Source: Anomaloglossus baeobatrachus (Eukaryota; Chordata; Amphibia; Anura; Aromobatidae). Taken from it: a DNA stretch of 64,000 nt. Positions 37,253 to 50,026 of this stretch are shown here, one piece after another. The position numbers and the translations under genes are program-made. Every line of letters starts with the position of its first letter. Position 1 is the stretch's first letter. The notes below the pieces were generated by a model that worked only from the letters and a program-made list of their open reading frames with translations, was not told the DNA's origin and made no database searches. The stretch spans positions 1 through 64,000 of the forward strand of contig NW_027442056.1 in assembly GCF_048569485.1 (NCBI RefSeq), read 5' to 3'.

Positions 37253-37440
37253 ATCGCTTCTCGGCCTTTTGGCTAAGATCAAGTGTAGTATCTGTTCTTA
37301 TCAGTTTAATATCTGATACGTCCCCTATCTGGGGACCATATATTAAATGGATTTTTAGAACAGGGAGATGGAAAAAGAGCTTGCTCTGTCCACTCCACGC
37401 ATTGACCTGGTATTGCAGTACCTCCAGGAACGGTGCACCC
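37253..37440 (+). ncRNA. RNU2: U2 snRNA, uninterrupted
   Basis: It matches the reference copy. PSE candidate 37189..37205; 3' box 37453..37467. Confidence 0.97.
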
Positions 37441-38560
37441 CTTCTTAACCCAGTTTCCAAAAGCAGAACTCGATTCACCTGATTCATATTAGCCCGATTA
37501 GCGAATTGAAATGAATTTTTATCTAACACACTTTTTACTTGCTTTATTCATCCAAATAGCAAACTCATCACCACTCAACTTCACCAACTCTGCTATGTCC
37601 CGTGCAGTATCTTGTTGTCAGTCTAATCTAGATCATGTGTAATTGAATGGAATAGATCCCTTTTGGACAAAGTGGAGTCAGATGCTGCAGTGACCACAGG
37701 TGTGAGAGGATCTACAATTGGCATCTGGTGTTATCTCTCTGCTTCCACTCCAAATAAAGTTACCTGTTGTTACCTGAACGTCAAATACTAAGAATGGGCG
37801 GCCTATGAAAGAATTAGTACTTTCATTAAGTATACTAAACCGGCTAATTGGGAATAGACAAACTGTAAAAAGCCCTCTGAGAAAGCCCCTCTCTAACCTT
37901 TGTTAGTAAGCTTTTCTGTAGCCTGCCTGTTGATGTATTTTCGGTTTGAACAGTGCACAACATGAAGAGACGGAACACTGGCGGCTTGTCACAATGCCCC
38001 CCGATGACATCACAATAGCGCTGCTGCCTAGAAAACAAGCTGCGCAGAAGAAGTTGTTCTTTGGGTGGGACGGTGGGCTAGTGGAAGGAGGGGGCAATCT
38101 CTTTTTTTCCCGGGTGGTAGGGGGATGACAGGAGAAGGGAAGCGGGTGGTGAGAAAGGTACAGAGGGCAGGGTTTGGGGGCTGGGAAGGAAAGGGAAAAG
38201 ATTAGGGTTTGGGGATGATGAAAGGGCTTTCTACGGGTAAGGATGGCAAAGGGTGGCAGTGACGGAAAGTCAGGCAACCTGTCCTGTCTGTCTTTTTGTA
38301 TCGTGAATTGGAAAGACTGCAAGGGGGAGGGGAGTTGCTTGCGCCCTAAAGGAGGAGTTATTCAGATTCATTGCAGTGGGCGGCGGCTGCAAAACGCACC
38401 ATTCTTCTTGTTTTTGCTCTGCAAAGCAGCCTTTTCAAGGGTTGGCTTGGGTGAAAAAATGTCTTGTGTAGGCGTGGGTTTGTCTCCCTCTCGCTCTCTC
38501 TCCCTAAGATGTGTCCGGCATAGGCCAGGGTGCCACTCGAGGCCCAAACCAATTCTGGTT

Positions 38561-38748
38561 ATCGCTTCTCGGCCTTTTGGCTAAGATCAAGTGTAGTATC
38601 TGTTCTTATCAGTTTAATATCTGATACGTCCCCTATCTGGGGACCATATATTAAATGGATTTTTAGAACAGGGAGATGGAAAAAGAGCTTGCTCTGTCCA
38701 CTCCACGCATTGACCTGGTATTGCAGTACCTCCAGGAACGGTGCACCC
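38561..38748 (+). ncRNA. RNU2: U2 snRNA, uninterrupted
   Basis: The gene matches the reference copy. PSE candidate 38497..38513; 3' box 38761..38775. Its upstream spacer has three private changes: 38071 (G to C, breaking the tight G-quadruplex motif), 38289 (C to T) and 38455 (C to A). Confidence 0.97.
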
Positions 38749-39911
38749 CTTCTTAACCCAGTTTCCAAAAGCAGAACTCGATTCACCTGATTCATATTAG
38801 CCCGATTAGCGAATTGAAATGAATTTTTATCTAACACACTTTTTACTTGCTTTATTCATCCAAATAGCAAACTCATCACCACTCAACTTCACCAACTCTG
38901 CTATGTCCCGTGCAGTATCTTGTTGTCAGTCTAATCTAGATCATGTGTAATTGAATGGAATAGATCCCTTTTGGACAAAGTGGAGTCAGATGCTGCAGTG
39001 ACCACAGGTGTGAGAGGATCTACAATTGGCATCTGGTGTTATCTCTCTGCTTCCACTCCAAATAAAGTTACCTGTTGTTACCTGAACGTCAAATACTAAG
39101 AATGGGCGGCCTATGAAAGAATTAGTACTTTCATTAAGTATACTAAACCGGCTAATTGGGAATAGACAAACTGTAAAAAGCCCTCTGAGAAAGCCCCTCT
39201 CTAACCTTTGTTAGTAAGCTTTTCTGTAGCCTGCCTGTTGATGTATTTTCGGTTTGAACAGTGCACAACATGAAGAGACGGAACACTGGCGGCTTGTCAC
39301 AATGCCCCCCGATGACATCACAATAGCGCTGCTGCCTAGAAAACAAGCTGCGCAGAAGAAGTTGTTCTTTGGGTGGGAGGGTGGGCTAGTGGAAGGAGGG
39401 GGCAATCTCTTTTTTTCCCGGGTGGTAGGGGGATGACAGGAGAAGGGAAGCGGGTGGTGAGAAAGGTACAGAGGGCAGGGTTTGGGGGCTGGGAAGGAAA
39501 GGGAAAAGATTAGGGTTTGGGGATGATGAAAGGGCTTTCTACGGGTAAGGATGGCAAAGGGTGGCAGTGACGGAAAGTCAGGCAACCTGTCCTGTCCGTC
39601 TTTTTGTATCGTGAATTGGAAAGACTGCAAGGGGGAGGGGAGTTGCTTGCGCCCTAAAGGAGGAGTTATTCAGATTCATTGCAGTGGGCGGCGGCTGCAA
39701 AACGCACCATTCTTCTTGTTTTTGCTCTGCAAAGCAGCCTTTTCAAGGGTTGGCTTGGGTGACAAAATGTCTTGTGTAGGCGTGGGTTTGTCTCCCTCTC
39801 GCTCTCTCTCCCTAAGATGTGTCCGGCATAGGCCAGGGTGCCACTCGAGGCCCAAACCAATTCTGGTTATCGCTTCTCGGCCTTTTGGCTAAGATCAAGT
39901 GTAGTATCTGT

Positions 39912-40721
39912 GAGGCTCGGCAGATGCAATGCACACTGGAAGGTTGCGCTTGCTAGTACTCTTGATGTATAGTATATTCATCTAGAGGAAAACATGGCCC
40001 TACCAGGATCGAGGCTATTAGACTGAGTAAGTGTGGGGGCTATGGTGCAATGTGCCCCAGGACTGACGACCCTGGAGTGAGTCTGAGCTTGCTGGCTTGG
40101 GACCCCGGCGAGCCTTGGGCTCTGTAGCACACCGTACCTTGCCCTTTCATACTTTCTGAGCATATTGCTCTATCCCGGCCTTCTGGCTAGGAAGGGAAAT
40201 TTTTATAATCATGGTCGGAGGTCCGTTCAGCTTTGGGCTGAGAAACCAACACCCGGTTGGAGGTCCGGGTCAGCTTCGGCTGAGAAACCAACACCCGGTT
40301 GGAGGTCTGGGTCAGCTTCGGCTGAGAAACCAACACCCGGTTGGAGGTCCGGGTCAGCTTCGGCTGAGAAACCAACACCCGGTTGGAGGTCCGGTTAGCC
40401 TTGGGCTGAGAAACCAACACCGGTTGACGGTCCGGGCAGTTTCGGCTGCGAAACCAACAACTAGTAGCTCTCTACTCCACTTGGGTAAGATGCCTGGGTG
40501 GACGCTGGGAGCAACGACAAGGCTCAACCAGGCTTCGGCTTGGGGGAGCACCGAAGATCCCTGACCCTTGCTGTGGCCTTCTGGCTCGGAGGGACGGGGT
40601 TGATTTTTGGGGACCCTCTCCTCACGGAGGGGTCCACACGAATCCTAGCCTTTGCACTGTTTTTGGTGTGACTTCGGTCATGCATTTTTTGCGGTGCTTT
40701 GGAAAGCTTCATTAAATCAAA
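39912..40721 (+). mobile_element. Insert C3: type C element with a different 5' end
   Basis: An 810-bp insert is flanked by a 6-bp target duplication. Its start (GAGGCTCGGCAG) does not carry the GTTCGAA start of C1 and C4; homology becomes clear at ATGCAATGCACACTGG, so this copy is 5'-truncated or rearranged. It keeps the GCTTGC/GCGAGC hairpin (40087..40113), U2-like segments (40177..40192 and 40575..40590), six 42-bp repeats and a longer GGACCC hairpin (40611..40635). It shares GGAGG in that hairpin with C4, against GGTGG in C1 and C2. Confidence 0.86.
40214..40461 (+). repeat. 42-bp minisatellite in C3, 6 units
   Basis: The 248-bp block is exactly one 42-bp unit longer than in C1 and C2. 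Three internal units carry the cUUCGg hairpin motif TCAGC-TTCG-GCTGA. Confidence 0.92.
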
Positions 40722-41992
40722 ATCTGTTCTTATCAGTTTAATATCTGATACGTCCCCTATCTGGGGACCATATATTAAATGGATTTTTAGAACAGGGAGA
40801 TGGAAAAAGAGCTTGCTCTGTCCACTCCACGCATTGACCTGGTATTGCAGTACCTCCAGGAACGGTGCACCCCTTCTTAACCCAGTTTCCAAAAGCAGAA
40901 CTCGATTCACCTGATTCATATTAGCCCGATTAGCGAATTGAAATGAATTTTTATCTAACACACTTTTTACTTGCTTTATTCATCCAAATAGCAAACTCAT
41001 CACCACTCAACTTCACCAACTCTGCTATGTCCCGTGCAGTATCTTGTTGTCAGTCTAATCTAGATCATGTGTAATTGAATGGAATAGATCCCTTTTGGAC
41101 AAAGTGGAGTCAGATGCTGCAGTGACCACAGGTGTGAGAGGATCTACAATTGGCATCTGGTGTTATCTCTCTGCTTCCACTCCAAATAAAGTTACCTGTT
41201 GTTACCTGAACGTCAAATACTAAGAATGGGCGGCCTATGAAAGAATTAGTACTTTCATTAAGTATACTAAACCGGCTAATTGGGAATAGACAAACTGTAA
41301 AAAGCCCTCTGAGAAAGCCCCTCTCTAACCTTTGTTAGTAAGCTTTTCTGTAGCCTGCCTGTTGATGTATTTTCGGTTTGAACAGTGCACAACATGAAGA
41401 GACGGAACACTGGCGGCTTGTCACAATGCCCCCCGATGACATCACAATAGCGCTGCTGCCTAGAAAACAAGCTGCGCAGAAGAAGTTGTTCTTTGGGTGG
41501 GAGGGTGGGCTAGTGGAAGGAGGGGGCAATCTCTTTTTTTCCCGGGTGGTAGGGGGATGACAGGAGAAGGGAAGCGGGTGGTGAGAAAGGTACAGAGGGC
41601 AGGGTTTGGGGGCTGGGAAGGAAAGGGAAAAGATTAGGGTTTGGGGATGATGAAAGGGCTTTCTACGGGTAAGGATGGCAAAGGGTGGCAGTGACGGAAA
41701 GTCAGGCAACCTGTCCTGTCCGTCTTTTTGTATCGTGAATTGGAAAGACTGCAAGGGGGAGGGGAGTTGCTTGCGCCCTAAAGGAGGAGTTATTCAGATT
41801 CATTGCAGTGGGCGGCGGCTGCAAAACGCACCATTCTTCTTGTTTTTGCTCTGCAAAGCAGCCTTTTCAAGGGTTGGCTTGGGTGACAAAATGTCTTGTG
41901 TAGGCGTGGGTTTGTCTCCCTCTCGCTCTCTCTCCCTAAGATGTGTCCGGCATAGGCCAGGGTGCCACTCGAGGCCCAAACCAATTCTGGTT

Positions 41993-42180
41993 ATCGCTTC
42001 TCGGCCTTTTGGCTAAGATCAAGTGTAGTATCTGTTCTTATCAGTTTAATATCTGATACGTCCCCTATCTGGGGACCATATATTAAATGGATTTTTAGAA
42101 CAGGGAGATGGAAAAAGAGCTTGCTCTGTCCACTCCACGCATTGACCTGGTATTGCAGTACCTCCAGGAACGGTGCACCC
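41993..42180 (+). ncRNA. RNU2: U2 snRNA, uninterrupted
   Basis: It matches the reference copy. PSE candidate 41929..41945; 3' box 42193..42207. Confidence 0.97.
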
Positions 42181-43298
42181 CTTCTTAACCCAGTTTCCAA
42201 AAGCAGAACTCGATTCACCTGATTCATATTAGCCCGATTAGCGAATTGAAATGAATTTTTATCTAACACACTTTTTACTTGCTTTATTCATCCAAATAGC
42301 AAACTCATCACCACTCAACTTCACCAACTCTGCTATGTCCCGTGCAGTATCTTGTTGTCAGTCTAATCTAGATCATGTGTAATTGAATGGAATAGATCCC
42401 TTTTGGACAAAGTGGAGTCAGATGCTGCAGTGACCACAGGTGTGAGAGGATCTACAATTGGCACCTGGTGTTATCTCTCTGCTTCCACTCCAAATAAAGT
42501 TACCTGTTGTTACCTGAACGTCAAATACTAAGAATGGGCGGCCTATGAAAGAATTAGTACTTTCATTAAGTATACTAAACCGGCTAATTGGGAATAGACA
42601 AACTGTAAAAAGCCCTCTGAGAAAGCCCCTCTCTAACCTTTGTTAGTAAGCTTTTCTGTAGCCTGCCTGTTGATGTATTTTCGGTTTGAACAGTGCACAA
42701 CATGAAGAGACGGAACACTGGCGGCTTGTCACAATGCCCCCCGATGACATCACAATAGCGCTGCTGCCTAGAAAACAAGCTGCGCAGAAGAAGTTGTTCT
42801 TTGGGTGGGAGGGTGGGCTAGTGGAAGGAGGGGGCAATCTCTTTTTTTCCCGGGTGGTAGGGGGATGACAGGAGAAGGGAAGCGGGTGGTGAGAAAGGTA
42901 CAGAGGGCAGGGTTTGGGGGCTGGGAAGGAAAGGGAAAAGATTAGGGTTTGGGGATGATGAAAGGGCTTTCTACGGGTAAGGATGGCAAAGGGTGGCAGT
43001 GACGGAAAGTCAGGCAACCTGTCCTGTCCGTCTTTTTGTATCGTGAATTGGAAAGACTGCAAGGGGGAGGGGAGTTGCTTGCGCCCTAAAGGAGGAGTTA
43101 TTCAGATTCATTGCAGTGGGCGGCGGCTGCAAAACGCACCATTCTTCTTGTTTTTGCTGCAAAGCAGCCTTTTCAAGGGTTGGCTTGGGTGACAAAATGT
43201 CTTGTGTAGGCGTGGGTTTGTCTCCCTCTCGCTCTCTCTCCCTAAGATGTGTCCGGCATAGGCCAGGGTGCCACTCGAGGCCCAAACCAATTCTGGTT

Positions 43299-43486
43299 AT
43301 CGCTTCTCGGCCTTTTGGCTAAGATCAAGTGTAGTATCTGTTCTTATCAGTTTAATATCTGATACGTCCCCTATCTGGGGACCATATATTAAATGGATTT
43401 TTAGAACAGGGAGATGGAAAAAGAGCTTGCTCTGTCCACTCCACGCATTGACCTGGTATTGCAGTACCTCCAGGAACGGTGCACCC
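43299..43486 (+). ncRNA. RNU2: U2 snRNA, uninterrupted
   Basis: It matches the reference copy. PSE candidate 43235..43251; 3' box 43499..43513. The upstream region lacks two bases (CT) near 43158, at about -140, and has T to C at 42464. Confidence 0.97.
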
Positions 43487-44606
43487 CTTCTTAACCCAGT
43501 TTCCAAAAGCAGAACTCGATTCACCTGATTCATATTAGCCCGATTAGCGAATTGAAATGAATTTTTATCTAACACACTTTTTACTTGCTTTATTCATCCA
43601 AATAGCAAACTCATCACCACTCAACTTCACCAACTCTGCTATGTCCCGTGCAGTATCTTGTTGTCAGTCTAATCTAGATCATGTGTAATTGAATGGAATA
43701 GATCCCTTTTGGACAAAGTGGAGTCAGATGCTGCAGTGACCACAGGTGTGAGAGGATCTACAATTGGCATCTGGTGTTATCTCTCTGCTTCCACTCCAAA
43801 TAAAGTTACCTGTTGTTACCTGAACGTCAAATACTAAGAATGGGCGGCCTATGAAAGAATTAGTACTTTCATTAAGTATACTAAACCGGCTAATTGGGAA
43901 TAGACAAACTGTAAAAAGCCCTCTGAGAAAGCCCCTCTCTAACCTTTGTTAGTAAGCTTTTCTGTAGCCTGCCTGTTGATGTATTTTCGGTTTGAACAGT
44001 GCACAACATGAAGAGACGGAACACTGGCGGCTTGTCACAATGCCCCCCGATGACATCACAATAGCGCTGCTGCCTAGAAAACAAGCTGCGCAGAAGAAGT
44101 TGTTCTTTGGGTGGGAGGGTGGGCTAGTGGAAGGAGGGGGCAATCTCTTTTTTTCCCGGGTGGTAGGGGGATGACAGGAGAAGGGAAGCGGGTGGTGAGA
44201 AAGGTACAGAGGGCAGGGTTTGGGGGCTGGGAAGGAAAGGGAAAAGATTAGGGTTTGGGGATGATGAAAGGGCTTTCTACGGGTAAGGATGGCAAAGGGT
44301 GGCAGTGACGGAAAGTCAGGCAACCTGTCCTGTCCGTCTTTTTGTATCGTGAATTGGAAAGACTGCAAGGGGGAGGGGAGTTGCTTGCGCCCTAAAGGAG
44401 GAGTTATTCAGATTCATTGCAGTGGGCGGCGGCTGCAAAACGCACCATTCTTCTTGTTTTTGCTCTGCAAAGCAGCCTTTTCAAGGGTTGGCTTGGGTGA
44501 CAAAATGTCTTGTGTAGGCGTGGGTTTGTCTCCCTCTCGCTCTCTCTCCCTAAGATGTGTCCGGCATAGGCCAGGGTGCCACTCGAGGCCCAAACCAATT
44601 CTGGTT

Positions 44607-44794
44607 ATCGCTTCTCGGCCTTTTGGCTAAGATCAAGTGTAGTATCTGTTCTTATCAGTTTAATATCTGATACGTCCCCTATCTGGGGACCATATATTAA
44701 ATGGATTTTTAGAACAGGGAGATGGAAAAAGAGCTTGCTCTGTCCACTCCACGCATTGACCTGGTATTGCAGTACCTCCAGGAACGGTGCACCC
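44607..44794 (+). ncRNA. RNU2: U2 snRNA, uninterrupted
   Basis: It matches the reference copy. PSE candidate 44543..44559; 3' box 44807..44821. Confidence 0.97.
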
Positions 44795-45914
44795 CTTCTT
44801 AACCCAGTTTCCAAAAGCAGAACTCGATTCACCTGATTCATATTAGCCCGATTAGCGAATTGAAATGAATTTTTATCTAACACACTTTTTACTTGCTTTA
44901 TTCATCCAAATAGCAAACTCATCACCACTCAACTTCACCAACTCTGCTATGTCCCGTGCAGTATCTTGTTGTCAGTCTAATCTAGATCATGTGTAATTGA
45001 ATGGAATAGATCCCTTTTGGACAAAGTGGAGTCAGATGCTGCAGTGACCACAGGTGTGAGAGGATCTACAATTGGCATCTGGTGTTATCTCTCTGCTTCC
45101 ACTCCAAATAAAGTTACCTGTTGTTACCTGAACGTCAAATACTAAGAATGGGCGGCCTATGAAAGAATTAGTACTTTCATTAAGTATACTAAACCGGCTA
45201 ATTGGGAATAGACAAACTGTAAAAAGCCCTCTGAGAAAGCCCCTCTCTAACCTTTGTTAGTAAGCTTTTCTGTAGCCTGCCTGTTGATGTATTTTCGGTT
45301 TGAACAGTGCACAACATGAAGAGACGGAACACTGGCGGCTTGTCACAATGCCCCCCGATGACATCACAATAGCGCTGCTGCCTAGAAAACAAGCTGCGCA
45401 GAAGAAGTTGTTCTTTGGGTGGGAGGGTGGGCTAGTGGAAGGAGGGGGCAATCTCTTTTTTTCCCGGGTGGTAGGGGGATGACAGGAGAAGGGAAGCGGG
45501 TGGTGAGAAAGGTACAGAGGGCAGGGTTTGGGGGCTGGGAAGGAAAGGGAAAAGATTAGGGTTTGGGGATGATGAAAGGGCTTTCTACGGGTAAGGATGG
45601 CAAAGGGTGGCAGTGACGGAAAGTCAGGCAACCTGTCCTGTCCGTCTTTTTGTATCGTGAATTGGAAAGACTGCAAGGGGGAGGGGAGTTGCTTGCGCCC
45701 TAAAGGAGGAGTTATTCAGATTCATTGCAGTGGGCGGCGGCTGCAAAACGCACCATTCTTCTTGTTTTTGCTCTGCAAAGCAGCCTTTTCAAGGGTTGGC
45801 TTGGGTGACAAAATGTCTTGTGTAGGCGTGGGTTTGTCTCCCTCTCGCTCTCTCTCCCTAAGATGTGTCCGGCATAGGCCAGGGTGCCACTCGAGGCCCA
45901 AACCAATTCTGGTT

Positions 45915-46102
45915 ATCGCTTCTCGGCCTTTTGGCTAAGATCAAGTGTAGTATCTGTTCTTATCAGTTTAATATCTGATACGTCCCCTATCTGGGGACCA
46001 TATATTAAATGGATTTTTAGAACAGGGAGATGGAAAAAGAGCTTGCTCTGTCCACTCCACGCATTGACCTGGTATTGCAGTACCTCCAGGAACGGTGCAC
46101 CC
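45915..46102 (+). ncRNA. RNU2: U2 snRNA with altered 3' box
   Basis: The gene matches the reference copy. The 3' box (46115..46129) reads GGTT instead of GTTT at its start because of T to G at 46116. PSE candidate 45851..45867. Confidence 0.96.
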
Positions 46103-47222
46103 CTTCTTAACCCAGGTTCCAAAAGCAGAACTCGATTCACCTGATTCATATTAGCCCGATTAGCGAATTGAAATGAATTTTTATCTAACACACTTTTTAC
46201 TTGCTTTATTCATCCAAATAGCAAACTCATCACCACTCAACTTCACCAACTCTGCTATGTCCCGTGCAGTATCTTGTTGTCAGTCTAATCTAGATCATGT
46301 GTAATTGAATGGAATAGATCCCTTTTGGACAAAGTGGAGTCAGATGCTGCAGTGACCACAGGTGTGAGAGGATCTACAATTGGCATCTGGTGTTATCTCT
46401 CTGCTTCCACTCCAAATAAAGTTACCTGTTGTTACCTGAACGTCAAATACTAAGAATGGGCGGCCTATGAAAGAATTAGTACTTTCATTAAGTATACTAA
46501 ACCGGCTAATTGGGAATAGACAAACTGTAAAAAGCCCTCTGAGAAAGCCCCTGTCTAACCTTTGTTAGTAAGCTTTTCTGTAGCCTGCCTGTTGATGTAT
46601 TTTCGGTTTGAACAGTGCACAACATGAAGAGACGGAACACTGGCGGCTTGTCACAATGCCCCCCGATGACATCACAATAGCGCTGCTGCCTAGAAAACAA
46701 GCTGCGCAGAAGAAGTTGTTCTTTGGGTGGGAGGGTGGGCTAGTGGAAGGAGGGGGCAATCTCTTTTTTTCCCGGGTGGTAGGGGGATGACAGGAGAAGG
46801 GAAGCGGGTGGTGAGAAAGGTACAGAGGGCAGGGTTTGGGGGCTGGGAAGGAAAGGGAAAAGATTAGGGTTTGGGGATGATGAAAGGGCTTTCTACGGGT
46901 AAGGATGGCAAAGGGTGGCAGTGACGGAAAGTCAGGCAACCTGTCCTGTCCGTCTTTTTGTATCGTGAATTGGAAAGACTGCAAGGGGGAGGGGAGTTGC
47001 TTGCGCCCTAAAGGAGGAGTTATTCAGATTCATTGCAGTGGGCGGCGGCTGCAAAACGCACCATTCTTCTTGTTTTTGCTCTGCAAAGCAGCCTTTTCAA
47101 GGGTTGGCTTGGGTGACAAAATGTCTTGTGTAGGCGTGGGTTTGTCTCCCTCTCGCTCTCTCTCCCTAAGATGTGTCCGGCATAGGCCAGGGTGCCACTC
47201 GAGGCCCAAACCAATTCTGGTT

Positions 47223-47410
47223 ATCGCTTCTCGGCCTTTTGGCTAAGATCAAGTGTAGTATCTGTTCTTATCAGTTTAATATCTGATACGTCCCCTATCT
47301 GGGGACCATATATTAAATGGATTTTTAGAACAGGGAGATGGAAAAAGAGCTTGCTCTGTCCACTCCACGCATTGACCTGGTATTGCAGTACCTCCAGGAA
47401 CGGTGCACCC
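47223..47410 (+). ncRNA. RNU2: U2 snRNA, uninterrupted
   Basis: It matches the reference copy. PSE candidate 47159..47175; the 3' box 47423..47437 is normal although both neighbours have the altered box. There is a private C-to-G change at 46553. Confidence 0.97.
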
Positions 47411-48530
47411 CTTCTTAACCCAGTTTCCAAAAGCAGAACTCGATTCACCTGATTCATATTAGCCCGATTAGCGAATTGAAATGAATTTTTATCTAACACA
47501 CTTTTTACTTGCTTTATTCATCCAAATAGCAAACTCATCACCACTCAACTTCACCAACTCTGCTATGTCCCGTGCAGTATCTTGTTGTCAGTCTAATCTA
47601 GATCATGTGTAATTGAATGGAATAGATCCCTTTTGGACAAAGTGGAGTCAGATGCTGCAGTGACCACAGGTGTGAGAGGATCTACAATTGGCATCTGGTG
47701 TTATCTCTCTGCTTCCACTCCAAATAAAGTTACCTGTTGTTACCTGAACGTCAAATACTAAGAATGGGCGGCCTATGAAAGAATTAGTACTTTCATTAAG
47801 TATACTAAACCGGCTAATTGGGAATAGACAAACTGTAAAAAGCCCTCTGAGAAAGCCCCTCTCTAACCTTTGTTAGTAAGCTTTTCTGTAGCCTGCCTGT
47901 TGATGTATTTTCGGTTTGAACAGTGCACAACATGAAGAGACGGAACACTGGCGGCTTGTCACAATGCCCCCCGATGACATCACAATAGCGCTGCTGCCTA
48001 GAAAACAAGCTGCGCAGAAGAAGTTGTTCTTTGGGTGGGAGGGTGGGCTAGTGGAAGGAGGGGGCAATCTCTTTTTTTCCCGGGTGGTAGGGGGATGACA
48101 GGAGAAGGGAAGCGGGTGGTGAGAAAGGTACAGAGGGCAGGGTTTGGGGGCTGGGAAGGAAAGGGAAAAGATTAGGGTTTGGGGATGATGAAAGGGCTTT
48201 CTACGGGTAAGGATGGCAAAGGGTGGCAGTGACGGAAAGTCAGGCAACCTGTCCTGTCCGTCTTTTTGTATCGTGAATTGGAAAGACTGCAAGGGGGAGG
48301 GGAGTTGCTTGCGCCCTAAAGGAGGAGTTATTCAGATTCATTGCAGTGGGCGGCGGCTGCAAAACGCACCATTCTTCTTGTTTTTGCTCTGCAAAGCAGC
48401 CTTTTCAAGGGTTGGCTTGGGTGACAAAATGTCTTGTGTAGGCGTGGGTTTGTCTCCCTCTCGCTCTCTCTCCCTAAGATGTGTCCGGCATAGGCCAGGG
48501 TGCCACTCGAGGCCCAAACCAATTCTGGTT

Positions 48531-48718
48531 ATCGCTTCTCGGCCTTTTGGCTAAGATCAAGTGTAGTATCTGTTCTTATCAGTTTAATATCTGATACGTC
48601 CCCTATCTGGGGACCATATATTAAATGGATTTTTAGAACAGGGAGATGGAAAAAGAGCTTGCTCTGTCCACTCCACGCATTGACCTGGTATTGCAGTACC
48701 TCCAGGAACGGTGCACCC
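48531..48718 (+). ncRNA. RNU2: U2 snRNA with altered 3' box
   Basis: The gene matches the reference copy. The 3' box (48731..48745) has the same T-to-G change (48732) as the copy at 45915. PSE candidate 48467..48483. Confidence 0.96.
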
Positions 48719-49838
48719 CTTCTTAACCCAGGTTCCAAAAGCAGAACTCGATTCACCTGATTCATATTAGCCCGATTAGCGAATTGAAATGAATTTTTAT
48801 CTAACACACTTTTTACTTGCTTTATTCATCCAAATAGCAAACTCATCACCACTCAACTTCACCAACTCTGCTATGTCCCGTGCAGTATCTTGTTGTCAGT
48901 CTAATCTAGATCATGTGTAATTGAATGGAATAGATCCCTTTTGGACAAAGTGGAGTCAGATGCTGCAGTGACCACAGGTGTGAGAGGATCTACAATTGGC
49001 ATCTGGTGTTATCTCTCTGCTTCCACTCCAAATAAAGTTACCTGTTGTTACCTGAACGTCAAATACTAAGAATGGGCGGCCTATGAAAGAATTAGTACTT
49101 TCATTAAGTATACTAAACCGGCTAATTGGGAATAGACAAACTGTAAAAAGCCCTCTGAGAAAGCCCCTCTCTAACCTTTGTTAGTAAGCTTTTCTGTAGC
49201 CTGCCTGTTGATGTATTTTCGGTTTGAACAGTGCACAACATGAAGAGACGGAACACTGGCGGCTTGTCACAATGCCCCCCGATGACATCACAATAGCGCT
49301 GCTGCCTAGAAAACAAGCTGCGCAGAAGAAGTTGTTCTTTGGGTGGGAGGGTGGGCTAGTGGAAGGAGGGGGCAATCTCTTTTTTTCCCGGGTGGTAGGG
49401 GGATGACAGGAGAAGGGAAGCGGGTGGTGAGAAAGGTACAGAGGGCAGGGTTTGGGGGCTGGGAAGGAAAGGGAAAAGATTAGGGTTTGGGGATGATGAA
49501 AGGGCTTTCTACGGGTAAGGATGGCAAAGGGTGGCAGTGACGGAAAGTCAGGCAACCTGTCCTGTCCGTCTTTTTGTATCGTGAATTGGAAAGACTGCAA
49601 GGGGGAGGGGAGTTGCTTGCGCCCTAAAGGAGGAGTTATTCAGATTCATTGCAGTGGGCGGCGGCTGCAAAACGCACCATTCTTCTTGTTTTTGCTCTGC
49701 AAAGCAGCCTTTTCAAGGGTTGGCTTGGGTGACAAAATGTCTTGTGTAGGCGTGGGTTTGTCTCCCTCTCGCTCTCTCTCCCTAAGATGTGTCCGGCATA
49801 GGCCAGGGTGCCACTCGAGGCCCAAACCAATTCTGGTT

Positions 49839-50026
49839 ATCGCTTCTCGGCCTTTTGGCTAAGATCAAGTGTAGTATCTGTTCTTATCAGTTTAATATCT
49901 GATACGTCCCCTATCTGGGGACCATATATTAAATGGATTTTTAGAACAGGGAGATGGAAAAAGAGCTTGCTCTGTCCACTCCACGCATTGACCTGGTATT
50001 GCAGTACCTCCAGGAACGGTGCACCC
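49839..50026 (+). ncRNA. RNU2: U2 snRNA, uninterrupted
   Basis: It matches the reference copy. PSE candidate 49775..49791; 3' box 50039..50053. Confidence 0.97.

Larger units (their letters stand above)
39869..40872 (+). pseudogene. RNU2: U2 gene split by insert C3, with 6-bp target duplication
   Basis: U2 nt 1-43 (39869..39911) precede the insert and nt 38-188 (40722..40872) follow it, so ATCTGT is present on both sides (39906..39911 and 40722..40727). PSE candidate 39805..39821; 3' box 40885..40899. Confidence 0.94.

Noticed and set aside
40211-40564. 117-residue frame over the minisatellite in C3
   Set aside because: It is another reading frame of the same tandem repeat and has no domain.
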